64,000 nt of DNA. It comes from Solenopsis invicta. Its lineage: Eukaryota > Arthropoda > Insecta > Hymenoptera > Formicidae. Location: assembly GCF_016802725.1 (NCBI RefSeq), contig NC_052671.1, forward strand, positions 18,459,231 to 18,523,230, read 5' to 3'. Under the pieces are notes generated by a model, which did no database searches, had not been told where the DNA came from, and saw only the letters and a program-made list of their open reading frames with translations. Below, piece by piece: positions 21,450 through 32,259 of the stretch. The number at the start of each line of letters is the position of its first letter. Positions within the stretch are counted from its first letter, which is position 1. Made by a program: the position numbers and the translations under genes.

Positions 21450-22511
21450 TTAAGCGACTAAATGTTCAAAGTGAGCACCATTCTCTGCGATGCAAGCATC
21501 AACTCTATTTTGAAAATCATTGGTTGCTCGAAGAATTTCCTCGGCACGTAAGGATCGAATTGCTTCACTTATTCTACGAATCATATTATCCCTCGTAGTC
21601 GGACGTTCATGATAGACCAAGTTTTTTATCCTTCCCCAGAAATAATAATCAAGAACGATGAGATCTGGTGATCAGGGTGGATAATTGATTGGACCGTATT
21701 TGCCTATCCACTTGTCGGGGAACATAGTATTTAATGCCGCACGAGCAACTCTCGATGTATGAGACGGACATGCATCTTGTTGGAACCACATGTTCTGGCG
21801 CAATTGCAGAGGAATATTTTCTAGTAAGACAGGAAGATCTGTCATTATCAAGGCGGAATATCTATCACCGTTTAGATTTTCGTTAAAGAAAACAGGACCT
21901 ATGATTTGACTTCCAATAATTCCACACCAAACATTGACTTTCCAAATGGTTTGATGATCTACTTCTCTCAACCAGTGAGGATTATTTTGTGCCCAATAAC
22001 GAGAGTTCCAAGTATTAACAGATCCATCACTTTTAAGTGTATATTCGTCAGAAAATAAAATTTTCAAGTGGAAATCAAGTGGTTGCTGTCTTATAAAGTT
22101 GCAAAATACAAGTTTCTGTCTAATATCGTTATAATTCAACGCTTGATGAACAGACATTCTGTAAGGGTGAAATTTGTTATTTTTTAGAATGCGCCAAACA
22201 CTGATTTTACTAACACCAGAATCTTGTTCTCGTCGTCTTAAAGAATCATAAGGGTTCAATTCTGTCGATGCAAGAATTTCCACTGTTCTTTCATCCATAA
22301 TCGGACGACGAATTTGTGTACCTTTGTTATGTTGAGGCTGAACGACACCTTTAATTTTGATTCGTTTAGCCAAACGTGAAAAAACATTTCGCGAGTGAGG
22401 AGTCCAATCAGGATAATGTTCCCGCCACAATCTTTCCGCTGCAATGAATGTACCTCGACACTCACCTAAAATTAGCAGCATATCATATGCTTCTTCATTG
22501 GAATAGGACAT
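21450..22511 (-). pseudogene. DD41D transposase 2, one in-frame stop
   Basis: The start ATG at 22,511 gives MSYSNEEAYDMLLILGEC, the DUF4817-type N-terminus. The frame continues to TAA at 21,450-21,452 over 353 codons. Catalytic motifs are FSDEYTL, QQDACPSH and SPDLIVLDYYFW, with 41 residues between the last two aspartates. The single visible lesion is TGA at 21,672-21,674 directly before SPDL, where relatives have Arg or Cys; CGA-to-TGA decay at a CpG is a simple explanation. The Trp of VWCGI is intact here. Confidence 0.9.
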
Positions 22512-22682
22512 GGCTAAATAAACCTAGACTAATAAAGAGGGTCGGATTTTTGTTGCGCGATTGATACTGATATGACGGTTATTAAAGACGTAGGTGACAA
22601 GTTTGAGAGAGTTATTGTCACTCGTGTTGAGTTGAGTCACAATAGCGTTGTGGTGAATACATCTCTACTACATCCTATGCAA

Positions 22683-22938
22683 ATAACAATATGTATAAAA
22701 TCACGAGTTAGACATCGTTACGCAGAAAGCCGCGCTCGTTGTTGCTCGTGTGCTACCGTTAAAGTAATAATGTAATTACATAATATTATGACATACATAT
22801 GTATGTGACTATCTACGGTCGCGACAGCTAACTTTCACGATTTTTCATGATCTGTTTTTGTTGGCCCGGCTCGCGTGTTTACTTTCTTTGTGTCGGCTGC
22901 ACGGCTTTCTGCGTAACGCGTGATTTTATATTGTTATT
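22683..22938. mobile_element. nested palindromic MITE
   Basis: Inverted arms: ACAATATGTATAAAATCACG then GTTACGCAGAAAGCCG at the left, and CGGCTTTCTGCGTAACGCGTG then ATTTTATATTGT at the right. About 255 bp, inside DD41D element 2 between the transposase start and the terminal repeat. Confidence 0.7.
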
Positions 22939-23431
22939 TACATGGTGTTGGCGGTAGTGTAACTTTCAAGCCGCACAACTCGGAAAGTAGTCAACGAAAA
23001 TAAACTTTCTTGTAGTGTTTTGGAAAGGTCTTGACACCAGCTATTAGATTCTGGAATCAAAAATAGGGTGTTTCATTTAAAAAACTTAATGTGATTTCGA
23101 TCTGACCTTGGCGACGCCATCCAAGGTCAAACTGATAAGATCATTGAATAGATCTTTTGATTGAATAGACCCTACAACCCTCATTGAATAGACCCTACAA
23201 CTTTCGTCTGAACATATTTTTGATTGGTCCTAATCCTGCGAAGAGAAAAGGGGTGTACGGGTGGTCTGAAACACCCTGTATATATATATATAATATATAA
23301 TATATATTTTATATTATGTACTTTATAATAAATATTTTTAATCAATATTTCTACAGAAAGCTTAATAATGCATTTGACCTGTTACACAATCTAGTAATAA
23401 GATCTTTCGATTGAGTTTAATGCATTTATAA

Positions 23432-23577
23432 GATTCGAGCACATACTCTTGCATAGCTGCAAAACTATATGCATAAGAAAATTGATTGGTCCATTAGCAC
23501 ATGCATCAGGAAATGGGCTAATTAATTTCCTTATGCATATGGTTATGCAGCTATGCAAGAGTTTGTACTCGGATCTA
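23432..23577. mobile_element. short palindromic MITE
   Basis: The left arm GATTCGAGCACATACTCTTG then CATAGCTGC and ATGCATAAG is mirrored on the right by CTTATGCAT, GCAGCTATG and CAAGAGTTTGTACTCGGATC. The arms are about 55 bp. Neighbouring 23,280-23,431 and 23,578-23,870 hold AT-rich or unassigned DNA. Confidence 0.75.
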
Positions 23578-24639
23578 TACCAGCCTATATCATTCAAATA
23601 TGGTGCGACCATTAAGATTAGTTCCCGACTGAACCACCCAAAGCACTGAAACTAGATACGAAATTTACTATTGGGTTCTTATGGGCGCTTCCACTCTATC
23701 TTATTCTCTTTGCTATCGGACCGTTTGGCCGTCCATTATCAACCGACGTCGGACGAAATATTGGTAATGATTCAACATTTGTCGTACGATAACGCATCGC
23801 AACCCTCCAAATCTAAACAAAATTGGGAAAACATAGTTGCTCAATTTGATATATTATAAAATTTATGTCACTATACAGGGTGTTTCAGAAATAGTTGGCC
23901 AAACTTTAAGAGCATATTCCACTCATTGTAAGGATAAAAAAAAGTCATATAAACATGGGTTTGAAAATGTTTCCTTTCCAAGTTATAAACATTTTTTGAT
24001 TTTACAGAAATTGCTGGAAATAATTTCCTTTCGCTTTAATGCATGCTTCGCATTGACGTCGCATGGATTGTCGAAAACGTTCCAAAATTCTCGGAGTATT
24101 TCGTAATTTTTCACACAGCAATAATACAATTTCAAAGTACTTCTACAGTAGCAATAGAAGTATCATACATGAGAGTCTTAAGATGCCCCCATAAGTAAAA
24201 ATTCAAAGGGTTTAAATCGGGAAAACGTGCAAGCCAAGCAATGAGTCTTTCTTTACCAATTCATGTACTGATGTAATTATTATTCAGGAACTCTCGAGCA
24301 ATGCGATTGAAATGTGCTAGAGCTCCATCATGCATAAACCAAATTTGATTACGTATCTGTAGTGGAATGTCTTCTAATAGTATACAGGGTGATTCAAAAT
24401 AACCTATTGGTCCCGAAGCTGGCATATTCGTAATCGAATTCTGAGACGATTTTTCCTTTTGCAAAAATTTGTCTGGAGCTTAGTTTTCAAGTTACAATAA
24501 GAATTAGTTAGCGTATAACGGGTCGGATACAAGTGGTAGACAGGGGCGGCTCAACTTACTGTTACACGCAGATGTTTCAGGGGTACCTCCTGCGCTCAAA
24601 TGACTGACAAAAGTACATGGACAGCACATTTCTATTTAA

Positions 24640-24658
24640 ACTCTCTCTCTTCTATTTT

Positions 24659-24699
<41 letters not shown>

Positions 24700-24902
24700 A
24701 CTTTAATTATGCTACATTTAACTTGTCAAATTTTGATCTGTCATCCGGCCGTCAAATATTGGGATGATCGTGAAATCTTCAAGTTTACATTATTATAATA
24801 AATGTACATACGCCCGCGAATAATAAAATTTAATGCAAATTAGATTACTTAAATGTCCACTTGCAAGTTAAAAGTAGCACGTTTAAAGAAGAGAAGAAAG
24901 GG

Positions 24903-24940
<38 letters not shown>

Positions 24941-25310
24941 AGGGGGGTTTGAACAAGTTTAAGCACGTTTATTCACGCACCATCCCATACGGCGACCAGC
25001 TTATTGTCCTATTTAAACTTCCTCTCTTTCTCTCTCTCTCTTTTTCTCTCTCTTTCTCTCTCACTTTAATTATGCTACATTTAATTTGTCAAATATCGAT
25101 CTCCATCATCCGGCCGTCAAATATCGGGATAATCGTAAAATCTTCAGGTTTACATTATTATAATAAATGTACATACGCCCGCGAATAATAAAATTTGATG
25201 CAAATTAGATTACTTAAATGTCCACTTGCAAGTTAAAAGTAGCACTTTTAAAACGCATAAGAAGGAAAGAAAGGGGCGAGAGAGAGAGAGAGAGAGAGAG
25301 AGTGAGTGAG
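24640..25310. repeat. CT/GA microsatellites and 365-bp duplication, left arm
   Basis: CT tracts near 24,640-24,700 and 25,020-25,065 and GA tracts near 24,905-24,940 and 25,277-25,305. The segment with TTAAATGTCCACTTGCAAG occurs at about 24,848 and again at about 25,214. The mirror set is at 31,850-32,490. Confidence 0.9.
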
Positions 25311-26009
25311 ACGGGGAGGAGGGGGCTTCAAACAAGTTTAAGCACGTTTACTCACGCACACGGCGATCAGCTTATTGTTTCTACGATGCGACAGTTCAAT
25401 TTAAATTTGTCCTTTATCCAGATCTATCCCTCGAAGTTGTTTTACCACATTTCACCACATTTATACTATTTACTCGGCACTTGATCGATGAACGCGGAAC
25501 CGATCGATCGACTTTATTAATTTCTATTAATCACTACTCTAATCACTACAATCATTCGATGCGTTAAAATTACTCGAAAAAACACGTGTCTACGTTACGA
25601 TCACACAACACGTGTTCGCTCGACGATATCAAGCAGTCGACTCCCACATAGAACTAAAACCTCCAATGGACGTCTAATGGACGTTTGCCGTGGAAGTACG
25701 GACCTTCCAGTGGACGTCCCATGGACATCCAATGGACGGCCACTAGACATCCACAGTTCCGCATTGCGCACGTCCATTGGACGTCCATTAGACGTTAACA
25801 ACGGATGTCCATTAGACGTTGCGTGGATCATTAATAAAGGGTTCATAGAGCCTTAGTGGATGACAAATCGATGTCACGTGGATTATTAGTAGAGGCTTTA
25901 TGGAGTCTCAGCAGATGTTACTTAGATTATTAATGGACGTGTACCGTGGAAGTTCGGACCTTCAGTGGACATCTAATGGACGGTAAAAAAAATTTTTTTT
26001 TAAACAAAT

Positions 26010-26690
26010 TTTATTATTTTTATAGCTTAATCTGTATTCACTGTTTCACATATAACATTTTAATTTACTAATTACAATTACGTACTATTTTATAAATTTT
26101 TGAAACGCATCGGCGCCGGCGGGATTCGAACCTAAGATCTTCGGAACGATAACCTAGTATCTTAACACTGAGCTAAACGTACACTTGTGAAATTGTTAAT
26201 AAAAAGTTATATTTGAAGTAAAGCTGATTTGAACAAGAAAAAACTGGCGTCTTGGGTATCGCGCGAACACTCTTATTAACCTTTTGTTTATTTAGCCTTA
26301 GATATTTTTAATATAAATTATATAAATAATTAAAACTTGTTTCTGCCCATGGCCAAATCAGTCAAAAAACAACAATTAGAAATAGTATCAAAGCATGAAA
26401 AAACATTAATGACGTAAAAAGCCCGTTGCCAAAGTTAATTTTGCAATTAGTTGTTATAAACAAATTGTCGAAACTGACTGTAGAGGAGAACTGATTGCGC
26501 CAATCGATTCACCGAGAAAAATTACTAAAAAAACATATATGACGCTTTTTTAATTGTCATAGTTGATATAATTGTTATAAACAAATTAGTTGCATAATTG
26601 TTTTGATAAAGAGATAATGATCAAATTCTGTACAGAGAGCGCATGATATACGTAATATAACATTTTATCCTTGTTTAACTTCTAATGATC
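26010..26690 (-). repeat. ~690-bp dispersed repeat with tRNA-like module, copy 1
   Basis: Inverted relative to 41,910-42,605. Matches run from the ACAAGGATAA and ATTATATGC-like end through GTCATATATG, CTGCCCATGGCCA and CGCGCGAACACT to AAGCTATAAAAATAATAAAAT. It carries the tRNA-like block at 26,112-26,183. It is the middle of element c. Confidence 0.85.
26112..26183 (-). other. tRNA-like sequence (decayed)
   Basis: On the minus strand: an A-box-like TTAGCTCAGTGTTAAGATA, then a B-box GGTTCGAATCC and a tail CCGCCGGCGCC. The anticodon arm is degraded. It aligns with the better preserved copy at 42,409-42,480. It is part of a repeat and not a stand-alone tRNA gene. Confidence 0.7.
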
Positions 26691-26699
26691 AACAAGGAT

Positions 26700-27500
26700 A
26701 ACGTCATGCGCATTATATGCTTTACGGAATCTATCTGACTTCTATGATAAAAGTAAAATTTCATGAAGCTATAGAAATTTTATGGACTTCTAATGGACGT
26801 CCATCTGACTTCCATGATGGAAGTAAAATCCTATGAAGCTATAGAGGTTTAATGGACTTCTAATGGACGTCCATCTGACTTCTATGATGGAAATAAAATC
26901 CCATGGAGCTATGGAGGTTGGATGGATGTCTAATGGAGATCTATCTGACTTCCATGATAGAAGTAAAATCCCATGGAGCTATGGAGGTTGGATGGATGTC
27001 TAATGGAGATCTATCTGACTTCCATGATGGAAGTAAAATCCCATGGAGCTATGGAGGTTGAATGGATGTCTAATGGAGATCTATCTGACTTCCATAATGG
27101 AAGTAAAATCCCATGGAGCTATGGAGGTTTTATAGACTTCTAATGGACGTCTATCTAACTTCCATGATGGAAGTAAAATCTCATGGAGCTATGGAGGTTT
27201 CATGAACTTCTAATGGATGTCCATCTGACTGCTATAATGAAAATAAAATCCCATGGAGCTATGGAGGTTGGATGGATGTCTAATGGAGATCTAATTGACT
27301 TCCATGGTGGAAGTAAAATTCCATGGAGCTATGGAGGTTTTATGGATTTCTAATGGACGTCCATCTAACTTCCATGATGGAAGTAAAATCCCATGGAGCT
27401 ATGGAGGTTTCATGGACTTCTAATAGACGTCCATCTGACTTCCACCATGGAGATAGACGTCCCATGGAGGTATGGAAGGGCGATGGACATCCACTGGAGG
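26700..27500. repeat. 70-bp tandem array (about 11 units)
   Basis: GGAGCTATGGAGGTT recurs with exact 70-bp steps (26,769; 26,839; 26,909; 26,979; 27,049; 27,119; 27,189; 27,259; 27,329; 27,399; 27,469). Each unit also holds TAATGGACGTCCATCTGAC and TCCATGATGGAAGTAAAAT, both partly self-complementary. It forms the right arm of element c. Any open frame here follows the repeat. Confidence 0.97.
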
Positions 27501-27543
27501 TCAATTTCTATGTGGGCTGGATGTTATTGGTTATGTCGTTATA

Positions 27544-28864
27544 CGAGGTGTGTTCAAAAAGTATCGCGAATTTTGAATTTTCGCGGGTTACGTATATTCG
27601 AATTTCGATCTTTTTGTGGCGTTATGTTGGTACTCATGTCTCTCACTTATGCCGACAAGCTCGGCCATTTTGAATGTTCACTTAATTGTTGACAGCTGCT
27701 TTGCTTGCACGTGTTTTGGATCGTCTTCGATTTTTACCTATTCAAAAAAATGGATCAAAGAACCTGTATCAAATTTTGTGTGAAAAACGAAATTAAGTGC
27801 GCGGATGCATTCCGAATGTTGACTGTGGCATACGGAGAAGCTACCTTGGACCGAAGCAACGTTTATCGGTGGTACAAAATGTTCTCAGAAGGCCGAGAAG
27901 ATGTGAACGACGAAGAGCGTGCCGGACGCCCGAGCACTTCAACAACAGACGAAAAAATTAATGAAGTGGAGAAAATGGTATTGGCCAATCGTCGAATCAC
28001 CGTTAGAGAAGTTGCTGAGGACCTAAACATATCGATTGGCTCGTGCCATTCGATTTTTATCAATGATTTGGGCATGAGACGGGTCGCCGCGAAATTCGTA
28101 CCAAAATTGCTCAATTGCGACCAAAAACAGCATCGCATGAACATTGCTAATGAGATGTTGGACTCTGTCCGCGACGACCCAAATTTGCTCCAGAGGATCA
28201 TAACTGGTGACGAATCGTGGGTTTATGGTTATGACGTGGAAACCAAAGCTCAATCATCTCAATGGGAGCTGCCGCACGAACCAAGACCGAAAAAAGCGCG
28301 CCAAGTTCGGTCGAATGTGAAAGTTTTGCTGACAGTTTTCTTCGATTGCAGGGGCGTGGTGCATCATGAGTTCTTGCCACAGGGTAGAACGGTCAATAAG
28401 GAATATTACCTGCAAGTTATGCGCAATTTGCGCGAAGCAATCCGCCAGAAACGCCCGGATTTGTGGATAACAAAAATTGGCTTTTGCACCACGATAACGC
28501 CCCCTGCTCACACATCGTTGCTTGTGCGCGACTTTTTGGCCAAAAACAACACACTAATGATGCCGCAGCCACCGTATTCCCCAGATCTGGCCCCCTGTGA
28601 CTTTTTCTTGTTCCCTAAACTGAAGAGGCCCATGAAAGGACGACGTTACGCTACGCTTGACGAGATAAAGACGGCATCGAAGGAGGAGCTGAACAAGATA
28701 AAAAAAATGATTTTTTGAAGTGCTTCGAAGATTGGAAAAACCGTTGGCACAAGTGTATAATATCTCATGGGGATTACTTTGAAGGGGACAAAATAGATAT
28801 TCATGAATAAATAAATAATTTTTGAAAAAACACAAAATTCGCGATACTTTTTGAACACACCTCG
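27544..28864 (+). mobile_element. near full-length mariner (DD34D)
   Basis: Ends CGAGGTGTGTTCAAAAAGTA and TACTTTTTGAACACACCTCG, continuing as TCGCGAATTTT. TA flanks both sides, and the opposite arm of the palindrome has the empty TA site (TTATAACG near 31,478). It is 1,321 bp, normal for mariner. Confidence 0.95.
27750..28718 (+). pseudogene. mariner transposase, frame-damaged
   Basis: The ATG at 27,750 gives MDQRTCIKFCVKNEIKCADA, followed by a helix-turn-helix, WYKMFSEGRE, DEERAGRPST and ITGDESWVYGYD with the first catalytic Asp. The third Asp is in YSPDLAPCDFFLF. Between about 28,470 and 28,500 two compensating single-base indels shift the frame, so the second catalytic motif (HHDNAP in a neighbouring frame) is read as TTITPPAH. 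A frameshift in the A-run near 28,705 ends the protein early. The tail ISHGDYFEGDKIDIHE is in another frame up to about 28,810. It looks open but should be inactive. Confidence 0.9.
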
Positions 28865-29279
28865 TAAGAGTGTCGAACGATTGGTTAAAGCCATAAGTCA
28901 AAACGCGGCAATTTAAAATGAAAATATTGGTTAATACGATTTACATCAATACAATTTATCAGAAAAATGTTGCAAATGCATGTTTATCATTATTTGTTAA
29001 AAAATGTATGATCCATAAGTGACTCTTTATCTAGATAATTGTTATTTATTCAAAATATTCAAGAAATGATTGTATCAAAATCACTTTCTTCTAAATATTT
29101 TTTTGTTTTTTATTTTTTATTATTTGCAAAAACTGAAAATATTCCTCGAAATAAAATATTTGGTCGCCCTGAAAAGGGCAGATTATCCATTGCTGCAAGG
29201 AGATTTCAAGAATTATATTCTTGAAGTTTTCTTCATAATAAATGTTCGAAGTGGCCACCGTCCATTGTAATGCAGGCTC

Positions 29280-29896
29280 TCAAGCTGCATCATGCCATTT
29301 GGAGTATCGACAATGACATTCTGGAGAAGATGCAAATAATAAATTTATTTCCTCGACGTCTTCGGGAAGCTTTCTGTAAATAATTTCTTTACAATATCCC
29401 CACAGGAAAAAATCCAACGGATGGAGGTCCGGGGATCTTGCGGGCCAACGTATTGGACCGTAACGGCCCATCCAACGGCCAGGAAATTGTGCATTTAAGT
29501 AATTTGTTACTATTCTGGCATTATGTGGTCCAGCGCCATCTTGTTGGAATATAATTTTATTCCTGTTTGCTAATGGAAATTCTTCTAAAAAGTCTGGAAT
29601 ATTTTCAGATAAAAATTCCATGTACGACGCGCCATTTAAAATGTCGGGCAGAATTACTGGACCCAATATGTTTGTGCCCATGATTCCTGCTCATACGTTT
29701 AATTTCCATCGTGTTTGGAAATTTCTGGCTCGAGTTACTCGAGAATTCTCGTCACTCACATATGCATATTGTGAGAGTTAAAAATTCCTTCTCGTGTAAA
29801 CAGCGATTCGTCGCTGAATATCACACGAGAAGGAAATTCAGGAGCCTCATCTACTCTTCTTAAAAAATTTTCACAAAATGTTGTTCTTTGTATCAG
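29280..29896 (-). pseudogene. antisense duplicate of the DD41D transposase 3' half
   Basis: Left palindrome arm, minus strand. The 133-residue frame from MGTNILGPV to KWHDAA is identical in translation to 30,663-31,064. Upstream it continues as the mirror of 30,452-30,660 and stops at the arm boundary, lacking the N-terminus. Around 29,190-29,225, just outside it, a fragment TTGCTGCAAGGAGATTTCAA resembles N-terminal coding DNA near 30,128. Confidence 0.9.
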
Positions 29897-30056
29897 AACG
29901 TTGCGTGATACGTCACCCGCGATACGCGACAAGATTCGACGGGGGAGATGCGGTGGGAGGAATCAACCTCCCGCGATGACCGTTAAATAGGATGCAGCGA
30001 TCGGTGCTCTCATTAATTCTTCGATCGTTAGATCCATCGTCAGGACGATACACGAT

Positions 30057-31064
30057 ATGACAGCATACACGAACGAAGAGTACTACGATATGCTAATGGC
30101 ACTTGGTGAATGCCAAGGCCAACCCTACGTTGCTGCAAGGAGATATCAAGAATTATATCCGAATAGAGCAAGGCATCGGCCGGCGGTCATTATAATTGGA
30201 GCATCTCAACGGTTGTTCGAGACCGGAAGTTCGTTACCGAAAAAAAATGATTGCGGTAGACATCGCAATGAAAGGAATTTGCGAAGTGTAGAGAGGGTCC
30301 TTCGTGCTGTCGAACAAGAGCTTGAAACAAGTGTTCGGATCATTGCTCGGGAACACGATCTACTTTACCCTACAGTTCAAAGAATTCTGAAAGAAGAAAC
30401 ATTGCACGCTTATCATTATACTCGCGTGCAAGAATTACGAGAGGAGGATTATCTACAAAGAACATTTTGTGAAAATTTTTTAAGAAGAGTAGATGAGGCT
30501 CCTGAATTTCCTTCTCGTGTGATATTCAGCGACGAATCGCTGTTTACACGAGAAGGAATTTTTAACTCTCACAATATGCATATGTGGAGTGACGAGAATT
30601 CTCGAGTAACTCGAGCCAGAAATTTCCAAACACGATGGAAATTAAACGTATGAGCAGGAATCATGGGCACAAACATATTGGGTCCAGTAATTCTGCCCGA
30701 CATTTTAAATGGCGCGTCGTACATGGAATTTTTATCTGAAAATATTCCAGACTTTTTAGAAGAATTTCCATTAGCAAACAGGAATAAAATTATATTCCAA
30801 CAAGATGGCGCTGGACCACATAATGCCAGAATAGTAACAAATTACTTAAATGCACAATTTCCTGGCCGTTGGATGGGCCGTTACGGTCCAATACGTTGGC
30901 CCGCAAGATCCCCGGACCTCCATCCGTTGGATTTTTTCCTGTGGGGATATTGTAAAGAAATTATTTACAGAAAGCTTCCCGAAGACGTCGAGGAAATAAA
31001 TTTATTATTTGCATCTTCTCCAGAATGTCATTGTCGATACTCCAAATGGCATGATGCAGCTTGA
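30057..31064 (+). pseudogene. DD41D transposase 3 (palindromic element), one in-frame stop
   Basis: The ATG at 30,057 gives MTAYTNEEYYDMLMALGEC, the DUF4817-type start. The first part (to about 30,451) is in the single-copy centre and the rest runs into the right arm. Motifs: FSDESLF, QQDGAGPHNARIV and SPDLHPLDFFLWG, with 41 residues between the second and third Asp. TGA at 30,651-30,653 replaces Trp in the VWAGI motif. The C-terminus is short, ending SKWHDAA. At 336 codons it is slightly shorter than transposases 1 and 2. Confidence 0.9.
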
Positions 31065-31845
31065 GAGCCTGCATTACAATGGACGGTGGCCACTTCGAAC
31101 ATTTATTATGAAGAAAACTTCAAGAATATAATTCTTGAAATCTCCTTGCAGCAATGGATAATCTGCCCTTTTCAGGGCGACCAAATATTTTATTTCGAGA
31201 AATATTTTCAGTTTTTGCAAATAATAAAAAATAAAAAACAAAAAAATATTTAGAAGAAAGTGATTTTGATACAATCATTTCTTGAATATTTTGAATAAAT
31301 AACAATTATCTAGATAAAGAGTCACTTATGGATCATACATTTTTTAACAAATAATGATAAACATGCATTTGCAACATTTTTCTGATAAATTGTATTGATG
31401 TAAATCGTATTAACCAATATTTTCATTTTAAATTGCCGCGTTTTGACTTATGGCTTTAACCAATCGTTCGACACTCTTATAACGACATAACCAATAACAT
31501 CCAGTCGACTGCTTGATATCGTCGAGCGAACACGTGTTGTGTGATCGTAACGTAGACACGTGTTTCTTCGAGTAATTTTAACGCATCGAATGATTGTAGT
31601 GATTAGAGTAGTGATTAATAGAAATTAATAAAGTCGATCGATCTGTTCGTCGCGTAGTTCCGCGTTCATCGATCAAGTGCCGAGTAAATAGTATAAATGT
31701 GGTGAAATGTGGTAAAACAACTTCGAGGGATAGATCTGGATAAAGGACAAATTTAAATTGAACTGTCGCATCGTAGAAACAATAAGCTGATCGCCGTGTG
31801 CGTGAGTAAACGTGCTTAAACTTGTTTGAAGCCCCCTCCTCCCCC

Positions 31846-31882
<37 letters not shown>

Positions 31883-32217
31883 CCCTTTCTTTCCTTCTTA
31901 TGCGTTTTAAAAGTGCTACTTTTAACTTGCAAGTGGACATTTAAGTAATCTAATTTGCATCAAATTTTATTATTCGCGGGCGTATGTACATTCATTATAA
32001 TAATGTAAACCTGAAGATTTTACGATTATCCCGATATTTGACGGCCGGATGATGGAGATCGATATTTGACAAATTAAATGTAGCATAATTAAAGTGAGAG
32101 AGAAAGAGAGAGAAAAAGAGAGAGAGAGAAAGAGAGGAAGTTTAAATAGGACAATAAGCTGGTCGCCGTATGGGATGGTGCGTGAATAAACGTGCTTAAA
32201 CTTGTTCAAAACCCCCT

Positions 32218-32259
<42 letters not shown>

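Larger units (their letters stand above)
20335..23278 (-). mobile_element. DD41D mariner-related element 2
   Basis: Ends CAGGGTGTTTTAGACCAC and GTGGTCTGAAACACCCTG with TA on both sides. Inverted terminal regions run over 300 bp, to the ACTACCGCCA / TGGCGGTAGT pair near 20,630 and 22,950. The minus-strand transposase is at 21,450-22,511, with a 41-bp minisatellite downstream of it and a nested MITE upstream. A short duplication of TTGAATAGACCCTACAA is present near 23,160-23,200. Confidence 0.92.
25643..27516. mobile_element. element 'c': CCC...GGG transposon with GGACGTCC arms
   Basis: Ends CCCACATAGAA and TTCTATGTGGG. CT at 25,641-25,642 and 27,517-27,518 is the target duplication. The opposite arm of the host palindrome preserves the empty site (near 31,503-31,504) with a single CT, proving insertion of exactly this segment. 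The left arm is rich in TGGACGTCCATT variants, the right arm is a 70-bp array, and the centre is the tRNA-like repeat at 26,010-26,690. Confidence 0.9.

Noticed and set aside
24853..25484. Frames with Arg-Glu repeats (also 31,578-32,209)
   Set aside because: GA microsatellite translation within the palindrome arms.
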